Origin: Vibrio pomeroyi
GTDB lineage: Bacteria > Pseudomonadota > Gammaproteobacteria > Enterobacterales > Vibrionaceae
Assembly: GCF_024347595.1 (NCBI RefSeq)
Contig: NZ_AP025506.1
Coordinates: 1,612,001 to 1,676,000 of the forward strand
Direction: 5' to 3'
Length of the DNA: 64,000 nucleotides
The notes under the pieces: generated by a model
Database searches by the model: none
The model's input: only the letters and a program-made list of their open reading frames with translations
What the model was told of the DNA's origin: nothing
Made by a program: the position numbers and the translations under genes
Part shown: positions 52,809-61,614 of the stretch, piece after piece
Layout of the letters: each line of letters opens with the position of its first letter
Numbering within the stretch: position 1 is the stretch's first letter

Positions 52809-53798
52809 ATGAAGTATATTTGGACACCTGTCTTAGGCTTAATACTGTCAGGCTGTGGAACAATTCCTCAGGCCGATCCAGAGGCCGTATCAAATTTTGT
52901 CCCACATGAATTGGACGAGGGCGATGATATGGGTGTTTATCTGATTCGCCCAAATCAAATTGCTGGTAGTGGGAGAGACTACTGGGTTGCGTCTGACAAC
53001 CAAGTGATTGGGGATTTGGAAAATGGATCTTATGTATTTCTGTCTTTGAACTCGAAAGAGAACCTTTCCATGAATACGGTCGTTAGCATGGCAGGGCAAA
53101 ACTATATAGGCTTACCGCCCACAAACGGTAAAAGTGAGTATTATTTCTATACGGTAGATTTTACAAGCTGGATTCCAAATAAAGTGACTCCTGGTGTGGG
53201 AAAAACTCTTGCCAGTGGTATGGAAAGACATCCTCTTGATTATAAAGTACGGCCAAATGACGGTTTTGATAATCTAGCTATGAACCCAAGTATGGTTCAA
53301 ACCTATATGGTGCAGCGAAGCGAAATGGAGAAGGGGCGCATAAGGACTTCTCCGGACCAAGACCATGGGGTTGTTTACTTCTTTCGTCCGTCGAGTACAG
53401 AAAAAGCAATGTCTCTACCTGCTTCAGTTTGGTTGAAAGATGAACATCTTGGTGCGTTGGAAGCAAAACAGTACTTTGCTGTGAAAATGCCTGTGGGTAA
53501 ACACACTTTGTACCGAAGGGATGGCAAGTACCATTCTTTAACTATCGATGTTCAAGCGGACAAATATCATTATGTTGAACTTGATCAGTCATTCAGTTTT
53601 ACAGGGTATAACCATGGCTTGACGTTTGTAGGCTCTGAAAAGTCTATAACAAACGATAAGGTGAACGGGTGGATGGAATCATTGACCGAATATGCCCCAA
53701 TTCCTAAAGAAGAGTGGTCAGATCGCCAATCGTCCCATGTGGAAAGAGGACTACTTTATTTGCAACAAAATATGCCTTTGTTTTCAGAAAAGAACTAA
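52809..53798 (+). CDS. Lipoprotein of unknown function (DUF2846-like segments)
   Basis: A 329-residue lipoprotein with lipobox LSGC (Cys16). Two similar halves, each resembling the DUF2846 pattern, show GVYLIRPNQIAGSGRDYWV ... YVFLSLNSKENL and GVVYFFRPSSTEKAMSLPAS ... YFAVKMPVGKHTLYR. The duplication suggests tandem domains. SD AGGAAG precedes the ATG at 52809. It follows the exported-protein operon after a terminator and converges on a TetR-like gene. Its role in the matrix is only suggested by location. Confidence 0.75.
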   Translation: MKYIWTPVLGLILSGCGTIPQADPEAVSNFVPHELDEGDDMGVYLIRPNQIAGSGRDYWVASDNQVIGDLENGSYVFLSLNSKENLSMNTVVSMAGQNYIGLPPTNGKSEYYFYTVDFTSWIPNKVTPGVGKTLASGMERHPLDYKVRPNDGFDNLAMNPSMVQTYMVQRSEMEKGRIRTSPDQDHGVVYFFRPSSTEKAMSLPASVWLKDEHLGALEAKQYFAVKMPVGKHTLYRRDGKYHSLTIDVQADKYHYVELDQSFSFTGYNHGLTFVGSEKSITNDKVNGWMESLTEYAPIPKEEWSDRQSSHVERGLLYLQQNMPLFSEKN

Positions 53799-53848
53799 GT
53801 GATTTGGCTTTAGAGAGACTTTCTATATTTCTATATTTCTATATCTCT

Positions 53849-53880
53849 ATGTTGATAACCTGTCGGGAGGTTATCAACAT
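53849..53880. terminator. Perfect palindrome between convergent genes
   Basis: ATGTTGATAACC (53849-53860) and GGTTATCAACAT (53869-53880) pair perfectly around an 8-nt loop, between the lipoprotein gene and a convergent TetR-like gene. It probably serves as a bidirectional terminator, although T-tracts are short. Confidence 0.6.
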
Positions 53881-53891
53881 TTAGGCCGACA

Positions 53892-54374
53892 TTAGCTAGG
53901 CATGTCTGAGCGATCAATACCTAATAGTTCGGTGACGGTTAGACCGAACAACAACTGAATGATTTCAAGTGCGTCCTCATTTGGCAGTTTATCAGAGATA
54001 AACTTAGCAAGGCCAAGTACACCTAATCGACCAGAACCCTCTGACCCCTTTTTATGAGCATGCATAACGAACATTCGCATGATCATTTTGAATTGATTTT
54101 CTTTCATGGCTTTCTGCCAAGAATCAATTAATTGTGCTTTAGATGAGAAATCTAGGTGCTGCAAAATAATAGGAAAGACTTTTCCTTTCATCGCGACTTC
54201 AAAATCACTGTTACTTGGGTAATAGCCTTGCAAGGTACTTTTTCTTAACCCAGTTTCTTTACTTAGTCGGTCATAAGTGACGTGATCCCAGCCTTCATTA
54301 AGAAAAATATCAAGAATGAGAGCATTGTAAGAAGCGAAGTTTTCTTCCCATTGCGCTTTACTAATACGTGCCAT
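53892..54374 (-). CDS. TetR-like regulator A
   Basis: A 160-residue protein starting MARISKAQWEENF. The N-terminal HTH is recognisable (TYDRLSKETGLRKSTLQGYY), with a short helical C-terminal domain. The ATG at 54374 has SD TTGGAGA. It is clearly paralogous to the genes at 54615 and 57278. A degenerate GTACYNNRTAC site lies 50 bp upstream (54425-54435), suggesting autoregulation. At 160 residues it is shorter than typical TetR proteins (about 200), so ligand binding may be limited. Confidence 0.82.
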   Translation of the reverse strand: MARISKAQWEENFASYNALILDIFLNEGWDHVTYDRLSKETGLRKSTLQGYYPSNSDFEVAMKGKVFPIILQHLDFSSKAQLIDSWQKAMKENQFKMIMRMFVMHAHKKGSEGSGRLGVLGLAKFISDKLPNEDALEIIQLLFGLTVTELLGIDRSDMPS

Positions 54375-54424
54375 AGTTGTCTCCAATGATTTATGAGCTG
54401 AGATTAGCACATCACCAGTAAAAA

Positions 54425-54435
54425 GTAATAGGTAC
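54425..54435 (-). promoter_or_regulatory. GTACYNNRTAC-type site upstream of TetR-like A
   Basis: Read on the minus strand, GTACCTATTAC deviates from the consensus at one position. It lies 50 bp before the start codon. Confidence 0.45.
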
Positions 54436-54614
54436 GTATTGACTTTTGAACTGTTATAACAACATTTTACGTGATGCTGACATAATTAAACGCTATTGAC
54501 TGGAAACGCAGGTGAGAGTAGTTAAAGGCTCGTTAAACCTTATTGAGTGTTATCTGAAAGGTCGAAAAATTAAAATGGGCGAAGCAAAGTTCGTTTATTA
54601 TTTTAGGAAGGCTG

Positions 54615-55100
54615 TTAAATCGGTCGCTTGTCGGACATGGTATCTCGTATAGGGGCTATTACAGCGTGCCCAAAGAGTTGCACCATAATATCAGCGGTGT
54701 TTTCGTTGGGTAATGCTTTAGCAATCGCTTGGTGAAAGCTCTCCATTGCTTGATGAGCAATAGGGGTAGGTTCACTGGACACACAGTGGGAAATGAACAT
54801 TTCGATAACGAAGTTAAACTCTTTCTTATTGAGAGCTGTTTCCCAAGAAGAGAGCAGGTTACGTTTGCTGCCGAAATCCAATTCACTAAGCATAATACCT
54901 TTGAGGTTACCTTTTAATGCAACTAGAAAGTCGTTATTGCTCGGGTAGTAACCTTGTAAGGTACTTTTTCTCAATCCCGTAACTTTAGATATTCTGTCAT
55001 ATGTTACTTTTCCCCAGCCTTCAGATAAGAATATATCTAATATGACTGAATTCAGTTTTTGATAATTCTCTTCTTTTTGCTGTTTGGTGATACGACTCAA
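54615..55100 (-). CDS. TetR-like regulator B
   Basis: A 161-residue paralogue of regulators A and C. HTH TYDRISKVTGLRKSTLQGYY is almost the same as in A. I start at TTG 55100, which gives LSRITKQQKEENY aligned with the A start and has SD GAGG 5 bp upstream. The longer frame from 55136 begins inside the -10 box. It follows the lapD-like gene on the same strand but has its own promoter. Confidence 0.8.
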   Translation of the reverse strand: MSRITKQQKEENYQKLNSVILDIFLSEGWGKVTYDRISKVTGLRKSTLQGYYPSNNDFLVALKGNLKGIMLSELDFGSKRNLLSSWETALNKKEFNFVIEMFISHCVSSEPTPIAHQAMESFHQAIAKALPNENTADIMVQLFGHAVIAPIRDTMSDKRPI

Positions 55101-55134
55101 TTGAACCTCGATAAATAATTCGTGATAGACATTC

Positions 55135-55163
55135 ATTATAACGTACTTCGTACCTTAATGTAT
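55135..55163 (-). promoter_or_regulatory. Promoter of TetR-like B with GTACYNNRTAC site in the spacer
   Basis: On the minus strand, a perfect TATAAT (55135-55140) is preceded by a 17-bp spacer that contains GTACGAAGTAC (plus-strand GTACTTCGTAC, 55143-55153). The -35 (ATACAT, 55158-55163) is poor and overlaps the 3' end of the lapD-like gene. Arrangement fits autoregulation. Confidence 0.62.
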
Positions 55164-56330
55164 AGATGACACAGCGTTTTTTTGTATTTGAATTTTCTGT
55201 TCAAGCGCTGTGAGTAGGTAGTTAGTGTTTGAAAAATATTTGAGTTTAAGTAGAACAGCTACGTGACTTCTCAGTCCATTTGAATAGCTTGACTGTTTAT
55301 AAAATTGGTCAATGTGCTGATTCAATAAATCGAATGTTTGCGGTACGGATTGAATATGCGCACCTCTTTGGAGCAATGCAAACTCAGTATCATTTAAGCG
55401 CGCCAAGATGAAAGTCTCGCTAGTTGAGTTATTGAAAAGATCCGCAACTTGTTCTGCGTGTTCGTTAAGTTCCGAAAAACGGCGTTGCTTTTTTAGCTCT
55501 GATAGCTGACGAATTTGAAAAACCATTAGAGAACCTTCGTGAATATCCAAGCTCAAGTATCCTTCAAGAATATCTAGCAGGTATTGTCTGTTGTAGAGAC
55601 CGGTCACAGTGTCTATGTAAGCGGTACGATGCAAGTAGGCTGTTTTCGATTCTAAGCTATCAATGAGTGTGTAGTTTTGTCTTGCCATTAGATTATATGC
55701 GCGAATCAATGCGGTCATTTCACTCACGCGAGTATTTATGGTCGGTTGGTATGTGCGTGTTGTAGGGTTGGCATTCAAGTGAGATGTTAGCTCTTTTAGC
55801 GGTACCAGTACTTTCTTCAGATACAAAGCAAAGATAGCGATCGCTAAAAGATTAAAGAGGCCGCCTATCAAAACAAAAGCAACGGTCGTATTCCACAATT
55901 TTATGTAGGTAAATAGTGGGGATGTTTTGATTATTAATGTTGCTTGATGCTGCCAACCTGATGTGATTTCAACGGATTTTTGAATCTCTGGAATGGTAAA
56001 TAATTGCATAAACCAACTTGGCACAAAGTGACTTTGTGATTCCCACTTGAAATTGATTTGAGGCCGATTATCGGTAAAAGAGATCCCTAAAGAATCATAA
56101 AAGTTGGCGTCGAACATTGAGTTCACGACACTTTCAATATGCGAACGGGATTTTTGATTAATCACAGGTTTTAGAGCAAAGCTGAGTGAGTGCGCGGTGT
56201 TGTTTAGCTCAATTTCCTGTTGTTCGATCAGGTGACGTTTAGATGATGCGAAATTGATGAAGGTGAGCAATAAGGTTAATAGCAATAAAGTTGTAGAAAG
56301 CCCCGTTAAAAGCATACGATACAGTGTCAT
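55155..56330 (-). CDS. lapD: LapD-like membrane protein lacking an EAL domain
   Basis: A 391-residue inner-membrane protein. TM1 lies at about 7-28, a periplasmic LapD/MoxY N-terminal domain at 29-145, TM2 at 150-170, a HAMP domain at about 172-225, and a degenerate GGDEF domain to the end (motif region reads RLNDTEFALL). Full-length LapD proteins are about 650 residues and bind c-di-GMP through a C-terminal EAL domain that is absent here. The frame ends cleanly before the TetR-like B promoter. It is paired with lapG 2 bp upstream, so it probably still controls that protease, but its signal must be something other than EAL-bound c-di-GMP. Confidence 0.82.
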   Translation of the reverse strand: MTLYRMLLTGLSTTLLLLTLLLTFINFASSKRHLIEQQEIELNNTAHSLSFALKPVINQKSRSHIESVVNSMFDANFYDSLGISFTDNRPQINFKWESQSHFVPSWFMQLFTIPEIQKSVEITSGWQHQATLIIKTSPLFTYIKLWNTTVAFVLIGGLFNLLAIAIFALYLKKVLVPLKELTSHLNANPTTRTYQPTINTRVSEMTALIRAYNLMARQNYTLIDSLESKTAYLHRTAYIDTVTGLYNRQYLLDILEGYLSLDIHEGSLMVFQIRQLSELKKQRRFSELNEHAEQVADLFNNSTSETFILARLNDTEFALLQRGAHIQSVPQTFDLLNQHIDQFYKQSSYSNGLRSHVAVLLKLKYFSNTNYLLTALEQKIQIQKNAVSSIH

Positions 56331-56332
56331 TG

Positions 56333-57049
56333 TTACATTTCATCCAGTTGTAAAATTGGTGTGTTGATCTTCATCTCTGTGGTGTTCTTTATGACCTGAA
56401 CCCAAGGTTTTATCGTTGTTGCGTTACCAATTCGGTTACCTTGCCCGATCTGTTTGGTTAACCAGATTTCTTCAGTATCAAATGAGTAAATGGGCTCAAG
56501 ATCCGGTCGCTGAGATGCTTTTTTTATGGTTTTATCTAAGTTGTCCAAAATCAGGGGCTCTTGTGCTTTGCGAGTTGTTCCAGCCTGTGTATCGCTCCCG
56601 AAGTAGGCCAACACCATATGAGCTTCTTGGTAATTGACAGCATTTACATAAACTAACTTCATGTCTTTTGGATCAACACCTAAGTAAACCAACGTGTAAA
56701 ATTTTGCTAGAGTGAAGTCTTCACAATCGCCACCACCTGCGCCAATAAACTCGGCAATACTTGCCCAGTAATCACGTTGCCCCCATAACTTTTCGTCCGG
56801 GATGAAACGTAACTGATTAAAAAAGTCGTTCACCCTTACTATCTGCTGTTCAGATGGTAAGTCTCTAGACTCTTTAACGAGCGTAATCCAATCCAATGCG
56901 CGACGATGTGCTTTCTCTCCAAAGTGTTGCTTGATCTTATCAACCAATACCGGAATATCACTTTTTGCGAAGTGTAACGACATCGCAGGCTTTAACCCCA
57001 GCGTGCAAAGCATGACGATACTCAAGATAATTAAGTGCGATTTTTGCAC
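56333..57049 (-). CDS. lapG: LapG-type periplasmic cysteine protease
   Basis: A 238-residue BTLCP-family (transglutaminase-like) protease with an N-terminal signal peptide (cleavage about residue 24, AMS/L). The catalytic Cys is in GGGDCEDFTLAK, and the catalytic His is in EAHMVLAYF. LapG cleaves the N-terminus of a large type-1-secreted adhesin to release cells from biofilm; no such adhesin is in this window. It begins with GTG at 57049 and is cotranscribed with the lapD-like gene. Confidence 0.88.
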   Translation of the reverse strand: MQKSHLIILSIVMLCTLGLKPAMSLHFAKSDIPVLVDKIKQHFGEKAHRRALDWITLVKESRDLPSEQQIVRVNDFFNQLRFIPDEKLWGQRDYWASIAEFIGAGGGDCEDFTLAKFYTLVYLGVDPKDMKLVYVNAVNYQEAHMVLAYFGSDTQAGTTRKAQEPLILDNLDKTIKKASQRPDLEPIYSFDTEEIWLTKQIGQGNRIGNATTIKPWVQVIKNTTEMKINTPILQLDEM

Positions 57050-57152
57050 GATAATTTCACTTTATGGTTTGTTGTACCATAAATGTGGCACTTATTGTTA
57101 TTTCTGTCAATTTTGGTTTTGATAAAACCAATCTAACCATCACTAAAATATG

Positions 57153-57163
57153 GTACTACGTAC
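57153..57163. promoter_or_regulatory. GTACTACGTAC site between lapG and TetR-like C
   Basis: A perfect GTACYNNRTAC palindrome in the 228-bp divergent intergenic region, 104 bp before lapG and 115 bp before the TetR-like C gene. It could serve either direction. No convincing -35/-10 pair is seen beside it. Confidence 0.6.
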
Positions 57164-57277
57164 GTATATTTGACATCAACCATTTTGTTTGTATAGAATT
57201 CGGCCTCAATTGATCTTGATCAATTTAATAAAAGGCAAAGTTTGGATTTGCAAACAAACTAGAGTTGGTGAGTAAAC

Positions 57278-57757
57278 ATGGCGAGAATTTCGCAAGAAGA
57301 TAAATTACGAAAACAGAATGAGCTTAATCAGATTGTGATGGACATTTTTTGGGAGGAGGGCGCAGATGCTGTGACTTATGCGGAAGTTGCACGCCGTTAC
57401 GAGACCAGTAAGAGTGCTATTCAGCGTTACTATACCTCACAGGCTAGTTTTCTTGATTTTCTAAAATGTGGTTTGGTGCCGATTGTCGAGCACAGAGTAG
57501 ATTGGCGTAGTGAAAATACCATCAAAGAATCTTGGTTTATTGCGCTAAATGACAACGTCGATCCGCGTTTCAAGAAGGCGGTTGAGTTCCTTATGAGGGA
57601 AGCGTTGTTGTATCAACCTGGTCAACCTTTATCAAAGGCATTTGAAATATTCCGTCATCGTTTAAAGACGTCTTTTGTCAATGAAGTGGATTTCTATGCA
57701 CTAATAGGAAAAAGCTACACGATATTAACGGGAGGGTTTGAGCGGTACGATCAATAA
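57278..57757 (+). CDS. TetR-like regulator C
   Basis: A 159-residue protein starting MARISQEDKLRKQNEL, paralogous to A and B. The HTH is TYAEVARRYETSKSAIQRYY, more diverged in the recognition helix (SKSAIQRYY rather than RKSTLQGYY), so its DNA target may differ. It is divergent from lapG. SD GTTGGTGAG precedes the start. Confidence 0.82.
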   Translation: MARISQEDKLRKQNELNQIVMDIFWEEGADAVTYAEVARRYETSKSAIQRYYTSQASFLDFLKCGLVPIVEHRVDWRSENTIKESWFIALNDNVDPRFKKAVEFLMREALLYQPGQPLSKAFEIFRHRLKTSFVNEVDFYALIGKSYTILTGGFERYDQ

Positions 57758-58062
57758 GTTATGTAGTGCTAATAATAAGAACAAAAGCTCTAATCTATTA
57801 ATAATTTTCGATGTGAATTAAGCTGTAGCTGTTATTTGCCTCATCAATGATTTGGAGAGAAAAATCAATATTTTAGCATTTTAATTTGAATGAAAAGTCA
57901 AAATCATGTTGATTCTAATATTCAATCTGTGACTTAAAATCACAAGTTAAATCAAAGGTCATCTTTTCCTATAAATTCCATTACTTATCTATAAATATTC
58001 ATGGCTAAAATGAATTGGTTCGGTTGTGATTGGCACAGCTGTTGAGTAAGGAAGTGGGACTA
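57758..58062. other. Intergenic stretch upstream of the chitinase gene
   Basis: About 300 bp, AT-rich. No gene and no GTACYNNRTAC site is present. The SD AAGGAAG lies before 58063. Confidence 0.5.
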
Positions 58063-60252
58063 ATGTTGAAACGTAAAGCTCTACAATTAGCAGTATCGGT
58101 CGGCATGGCGGCTATGTCTGGCGCTGTTTATGCGAATGGTTCAGACATGACAAATCCAGATTCTGGTGTCGTGGTGGGTTATTGGCACAACTGGTGTGAT
58201 GGTGGTGGTTACCAAGGTGGTAATGCGCCATGTGTGACACTGGACGAAGTGAACCCGATGTACAACATTGTGAATGTGTCATTCATGAAGGTTTACGATG
58301 TGGCAGATGGTCGAATCCCAACTTTTAAACTGGACCCAACCATTGGGCTTTCAGAAGAACAATTTATTGACCAAATCTCTGAACTCAACAAGCAAGGTCG
58401 CTCTGTACTGATAGCTCTGGGTGGTGCCGATGCACACGTAGAACTAGAAACAGGTGATGAAAGAGCCTTTGCTGATGAGATCATTCGACTTACAGAACGC
58501 TACGGCTTTGACGGTCTTGATATCGATCTAGAGCAAGCGGCAGTAACAGCAGCAAACAACCAAACTGTAATTCCAGATGCGCTTAAGCTAGTGAAAGATC
58601 ACTACCGCGCTGAAGGTAAAAACTTCCTTATTACCATGGCGCCAGAATTCCCTTATCTAACGACGGGCGGAAAATACGTACCTTACATCGACAACTTGGA
58701 AGGTTACTACGATTGGATTAACCCACAATTTTACAACCAAGGTGGCGATGGCATCTGGGTTGAAGGTGTCGGTTGGATCGCTCAAAACAATGATGCGCTA
58801 AAAGAAGAGTTCATCTATTACATTTCTGATTCTCTGATCAACGGTACGCGTGGATTCCACAAGATCCCACACGACAAACTTGTGTTTGGTATCCCTTCAA
58901 GTATTGATGCTGCAGCAACCGGTTTTGTTCAAGAGCCACAAGATTTGTACGACGCATTCGATAGCCTAACAGCGCAAGGTCAGCCTCTGCGCGGTGTAAT
59001 GACTTGGTCTATCAACTGGGACATGGGTACTAACAAGAACGGCCAGCAATACAACGAACAGTTTATTAAAGACTACGGCCCGTTTGTCCATGGTCAAGTG
59101 ACGCCGCCACCAGTTGAAGGTGAACCCGTACTAAAAGGTGTTGAGAACTCGCGCGTTCTCCACGGAACAGCTTTCGACCCAATGGAAGGCGTAACCGCAA
59201 CAGATAAAGAAGATGGTGATCTAACATCATCAATCGATGTTGAAGGTTACGTTGAAACCAGTGTTATCGGCACTTATGTTCTGACTTATCGTGTGAAAGA
59301 CAGCGACAACAATGAAACAACCAAAGCAAGAACGGTTGAGGTTTACAGCCAAAAACCAGTCTTCGATGGCGTGTCAGATACAACAGTAATACTTGGTAAT
59401 GCATTTGATCCAATGGCTGGTGTGACTGCTAACGACCCAGAAGACGGTGATCTAACGAGTTCTATTACACACACGGGCAGTGTAGATGTGAATGAAATGG
59501 GCAACTACACGCTTGTGTATAGTGTGACAGACAGTGCTCATCAAACCGTCACTGCTGAGCGTAAAGTGTCTGTGACTGATGGTTCTAACTGTGCAGCCGC
59601 ATGGGATGCCGACACCGTTTATGTTGAAGGTGACCAAGTATCACATGACGGCGCAACGTGGGGAGCCGGTTGGTATACCCGTGGTGAAGAGCCAGGAACG
59701 ACAGGCGAGTGGGGCGTTTGGAGAAAGGTTTCAGACAGCTCATGTGGTGGCAATCCTGACCCAGGTGATGATCCAGAACTGAACGTATCTGGCCTTAAGT
59801 CGGAATATGTACTGAATAACGGCAATGTGCGTTTAGAGTTCACACTGACATCAAACGAAGCGCTAGATGTGACAGCGATGGTAATTGACAGCGCAGGTAC
59901 TGTCGTTGAGCAGACCAAAGTTAACCTAACTGACAGCCGTGCAATCACAATGGATCTGTACGATGTAGCCGAAGGCCAATACAAGCTTGAGGTCGTAGGT
60001 AAAGCAACTGACGGCGAAATGGTAATGGTCGATAACTCATTCGCTATCAAAGAAGAGGGCGGAACAACGCCACCTCCAGGTGATTACCCTCCGTATGAAG
60101 CCGGAACGAATTACGAAGCGGGCGATATTGTAGTCGGCAGCGACAATGGTTTATACGAATGTAAGCCTTGGCCATACACGGCTTGGTGTGCAAGCGCATC
60201 TTACGCTCCAGGAGATAACCAATACTGGCAAGATGCTTGGACAAAGCTTTAA
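58063..60252 (+). CDS. Secreted GH18 chitinase with Ig-like and chitin-binding domains
   Basis: A 729-residue secreted enzyme. The signal peptide ends VYA/N (about residue 24). The GH18 catalytic domain spans about 30-345, with the DxxDxDxE motif DGLDIDLEQ near residue 150. Two Ig-like DUF5011-type domains (about 350-505; TDKEDGDLTSSI and NDPEDGDLTSSI) follow. Then a CBM5/12 chitin-binding domain (AAAWDADTVYVEGDQVSHDG, about 510-560), another Ig-like domain, and a C-terminal Cys-containing CBM73-like module (GDIVVGSDNGLYECKPWPYT). The ATG at 58063 is preferred over an upstream start at 58030. Confidence 0.93.
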   Translation: MLKRKALQLAVSVGMAAMSGAVYANGSDMTNPDSGVVVGYWHNWCDGGGYQGGNAPCVTLDEVNPMYNIVNVSFMKVYDVADGRIPTFKLDPTIGLSEEQFIDQISELNKQGRSVLIALGGADAHVELETGDERAFADEIIRLTERYGFDGLDIDLEQAAVTAANNQTVIPDALKLVKDHYRAEGKNFLITMAPEFPYLTTGGKYVPYIDNLEGYYDWINPQFYNQGGDGIWVEGVGWIAQNNDALKEEFIYYISDSLINGTRGFHKIPHDKLVFGIPSSIDAAATGFVQEPQDLYDAFDSLTAQGQPLRGVMTWSINWDMGTNKNGQQYNEQFIKDYGPFVHGQVTPPPVEGEPVLKGVENSRVLHGTAFDPMEGVTATDKEDGDLTSSIDVEGYVETSVIGTYVLTYRVKDSDNNETTKARTVEVYSQKPVFDGVSDTTVILGNAFDPMAGVTANDPEDGDLTSSITHTGSVDVNEMGNYTLVYSVTDSAHQTVTAERKVSVTDGSNCAAAWDADTVYVEGDQVSHDGATWGAGWYTRGEEPGTTGEWGVWRKVSDSSCGGNPDPGDDPELNVSGLKSEYVLNNGNVRLEFTLTSNEALDVTAMVIDSAGTVVEQTKVNLTDSRAITMDLYDVAEGQYKLEVVGKATDGEMVMVDNSFAIKEEGGTTPPPGDYPPYEAGTNYEAGDIVVGSDNGLYECKPWPYTAWCASASYAPGDNQYWQDAWTKL

Positions 60253-60293
60253 TCAACTAGCTCTGTAGACTTAGCACCATAAAGTAGAAGATC

Positions 60294-60321
60294 AAAGAGA
60301 GGCCATCGTGCCTCTCTTTTT
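60294..60321 (+). terminator. Rho-independent terminator after the chitinase gene
   Basis: AAAGAGAGGC / GCCTCTCTTT stem with a 6-nt loop followed by T. Confidence 0.92.
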
Positions 60322-60512
60322 CATTGGCTAAACCAAATCCAATCATGGCTTAGTGTTATTGATGTCACCACTTTTGCTAATGGCACACGTAGCGGCTAGG
60401 GCGATAAGAGACTTTGCTTTAGATCAAAATAAGAGTGATTATCAATTGTATTACTTGTCTGAACACTGCACTATTCGCTCACTGAATTTTCAATTTTGTA
60501 AATATTTAAATA

Positions 60513-61433
60513 ATGAATCTAGCGCAAGTCGACCTTAACCTCTTAGTCATCCTCAAACACCTTCTTGAAGAAAAGCACGTATCCAACACCGCACTAGCGC
60601 TTGATATGAGTCAGCCAACCGTGAGTCGTTCGCTGCAAAAGTTACGCACGGTGTTTAACGATGACTTGTTAGTAAGAGCGGCTTACGGCTATGAGCTAAC
60701 ACCAAAAGCAGAAGCCATTAAGCAAGATCTTAATTCCGTACTCACACGTTTAGAAAAGTTGGTTCACGGCGATGTTTTCGAACCGCTAACGAGCGACAGT
60801 ACCGTTCGTTTCTTCGGCTTGGTTCCTCAGGTTTCTCACCTGTTACCTAAGGTTGTTTCCGAGATTCGCAAGCAAGCACCGAACATGGTGGTCGATATCG
60901 ATTCCATTCCTAAGCGTCATTTCGAACCTTTACTGTCTGGCGATGCGCACTTTGTACTGTCGACGCATGAGCCATCAAGCTCAGAGCAGAACTTGTACCG
61001 AATGTTCGTGATTAGCCGTGATTATCGTTTATTGATGAGCAAAGACCATCCGTTGGCAGATAAAGAGATAACAGTCGATGATTTGCTCAACAGTCAGTTG
61101 GGGCAAATTTCTCTGCAAGGGGACAAGAAGCTCTCGATTGAGAACCGATTTAAAGACCTAGGCTTGATAGATAAACAGCGCCAGCTATCGATTCCGATTC
61201 AGCTGTCTAACTTCAATATTGCTGCCGATATTGCAGAGACGACCGACATCATCTTCCACCTACCTACACCATTTGCTACGCAAGCGGCCAAGCAACGTGA
61301 CTTAATTTGTAAACGTGTGCCGAAAGCGATCAGAAGTCCATCAGAAGATGTGTACCTTTACTGGCATAAACGTTTCCACAATGACCCTATGTGCCGTTGG
61401 GTGCGAGAGCTATTCAAAGACTTATACGCTTAA
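60513..61433 (+). CDS. LysR-family transcriptional regulator
   Basis: A 306-residue LysR protein of the LeuO/NodD-like subgroup. The HTH is EEKHVSNTALALDMSQPTVS, at residues 19-38. It lies directly upstream of the TonB-dependent receptor on the same strand, which recalls IrgB next to irgA, although IrgB is divergent. It may activate the receptor gene. Confidence 0.87.
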   Translation: MNLAQVDLNLLVILKHLLEEKHVSNTALALDMSQPTVSRSLQKLRTVFNDDLLVRAAYGYELTPKAEAIKQDLNSVLTRLEKLVHGDVFEPLTSDSTVRFFGLVPQVSHLLPKVVSEIRKQAPNMVVDIDSIPKRHFEPLLSGDAHFVLSTHEPSSSEQNLYRMFVISRDYRLLMSKDHPLADKEITVDDLLNSQLGQISLQGDKKLSIENRFKDLGLIDKQRQLSIPIQLSNFNIAADIAETTDIIFHLPTPFATQAAKQRDLICKRVPKAIRSPSEDVYLYWHKRFHNDPMCRWVRELFKDLYA

Positions 61434-61565
61434 GGTATTTGAGTGGTGAATGTGATTTTTAGTCTTCTATAGAAATGAATATGGGTCTTTTGGCTTATTT
61501 GAAAGATGAATAGCGAGAATAGATTTTTGACATGAAACTTTCATTGATAAGAGTGGTAGTAGGTT

Positions 61566-61596
61566 GTTTAATGCAAACCATTATCATTACCAATCA
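61566..61596 (+). promoter_or_regulatory. Candidate Fur box upstream of the TonB-dependent receptor
   Basis: AATGCAAACCATTATCATT (about 61570-61588) resembles the Fur consensus, with the right half ATTATCATT well preserved and the left half poor. It lies about 20-45 bp before the start codon, which would give iron repression. Confidence 0.5.
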
Positions 61597-61614
61597 CATA
61601 TAAGAATGAATATC

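Noticed and set aside
59619..60050. A 143-codon open frame opposite the chitinase gene
   Set aside because: Ser/Thr-rich antisense product of the Ig-like domain region; no SD or homology.
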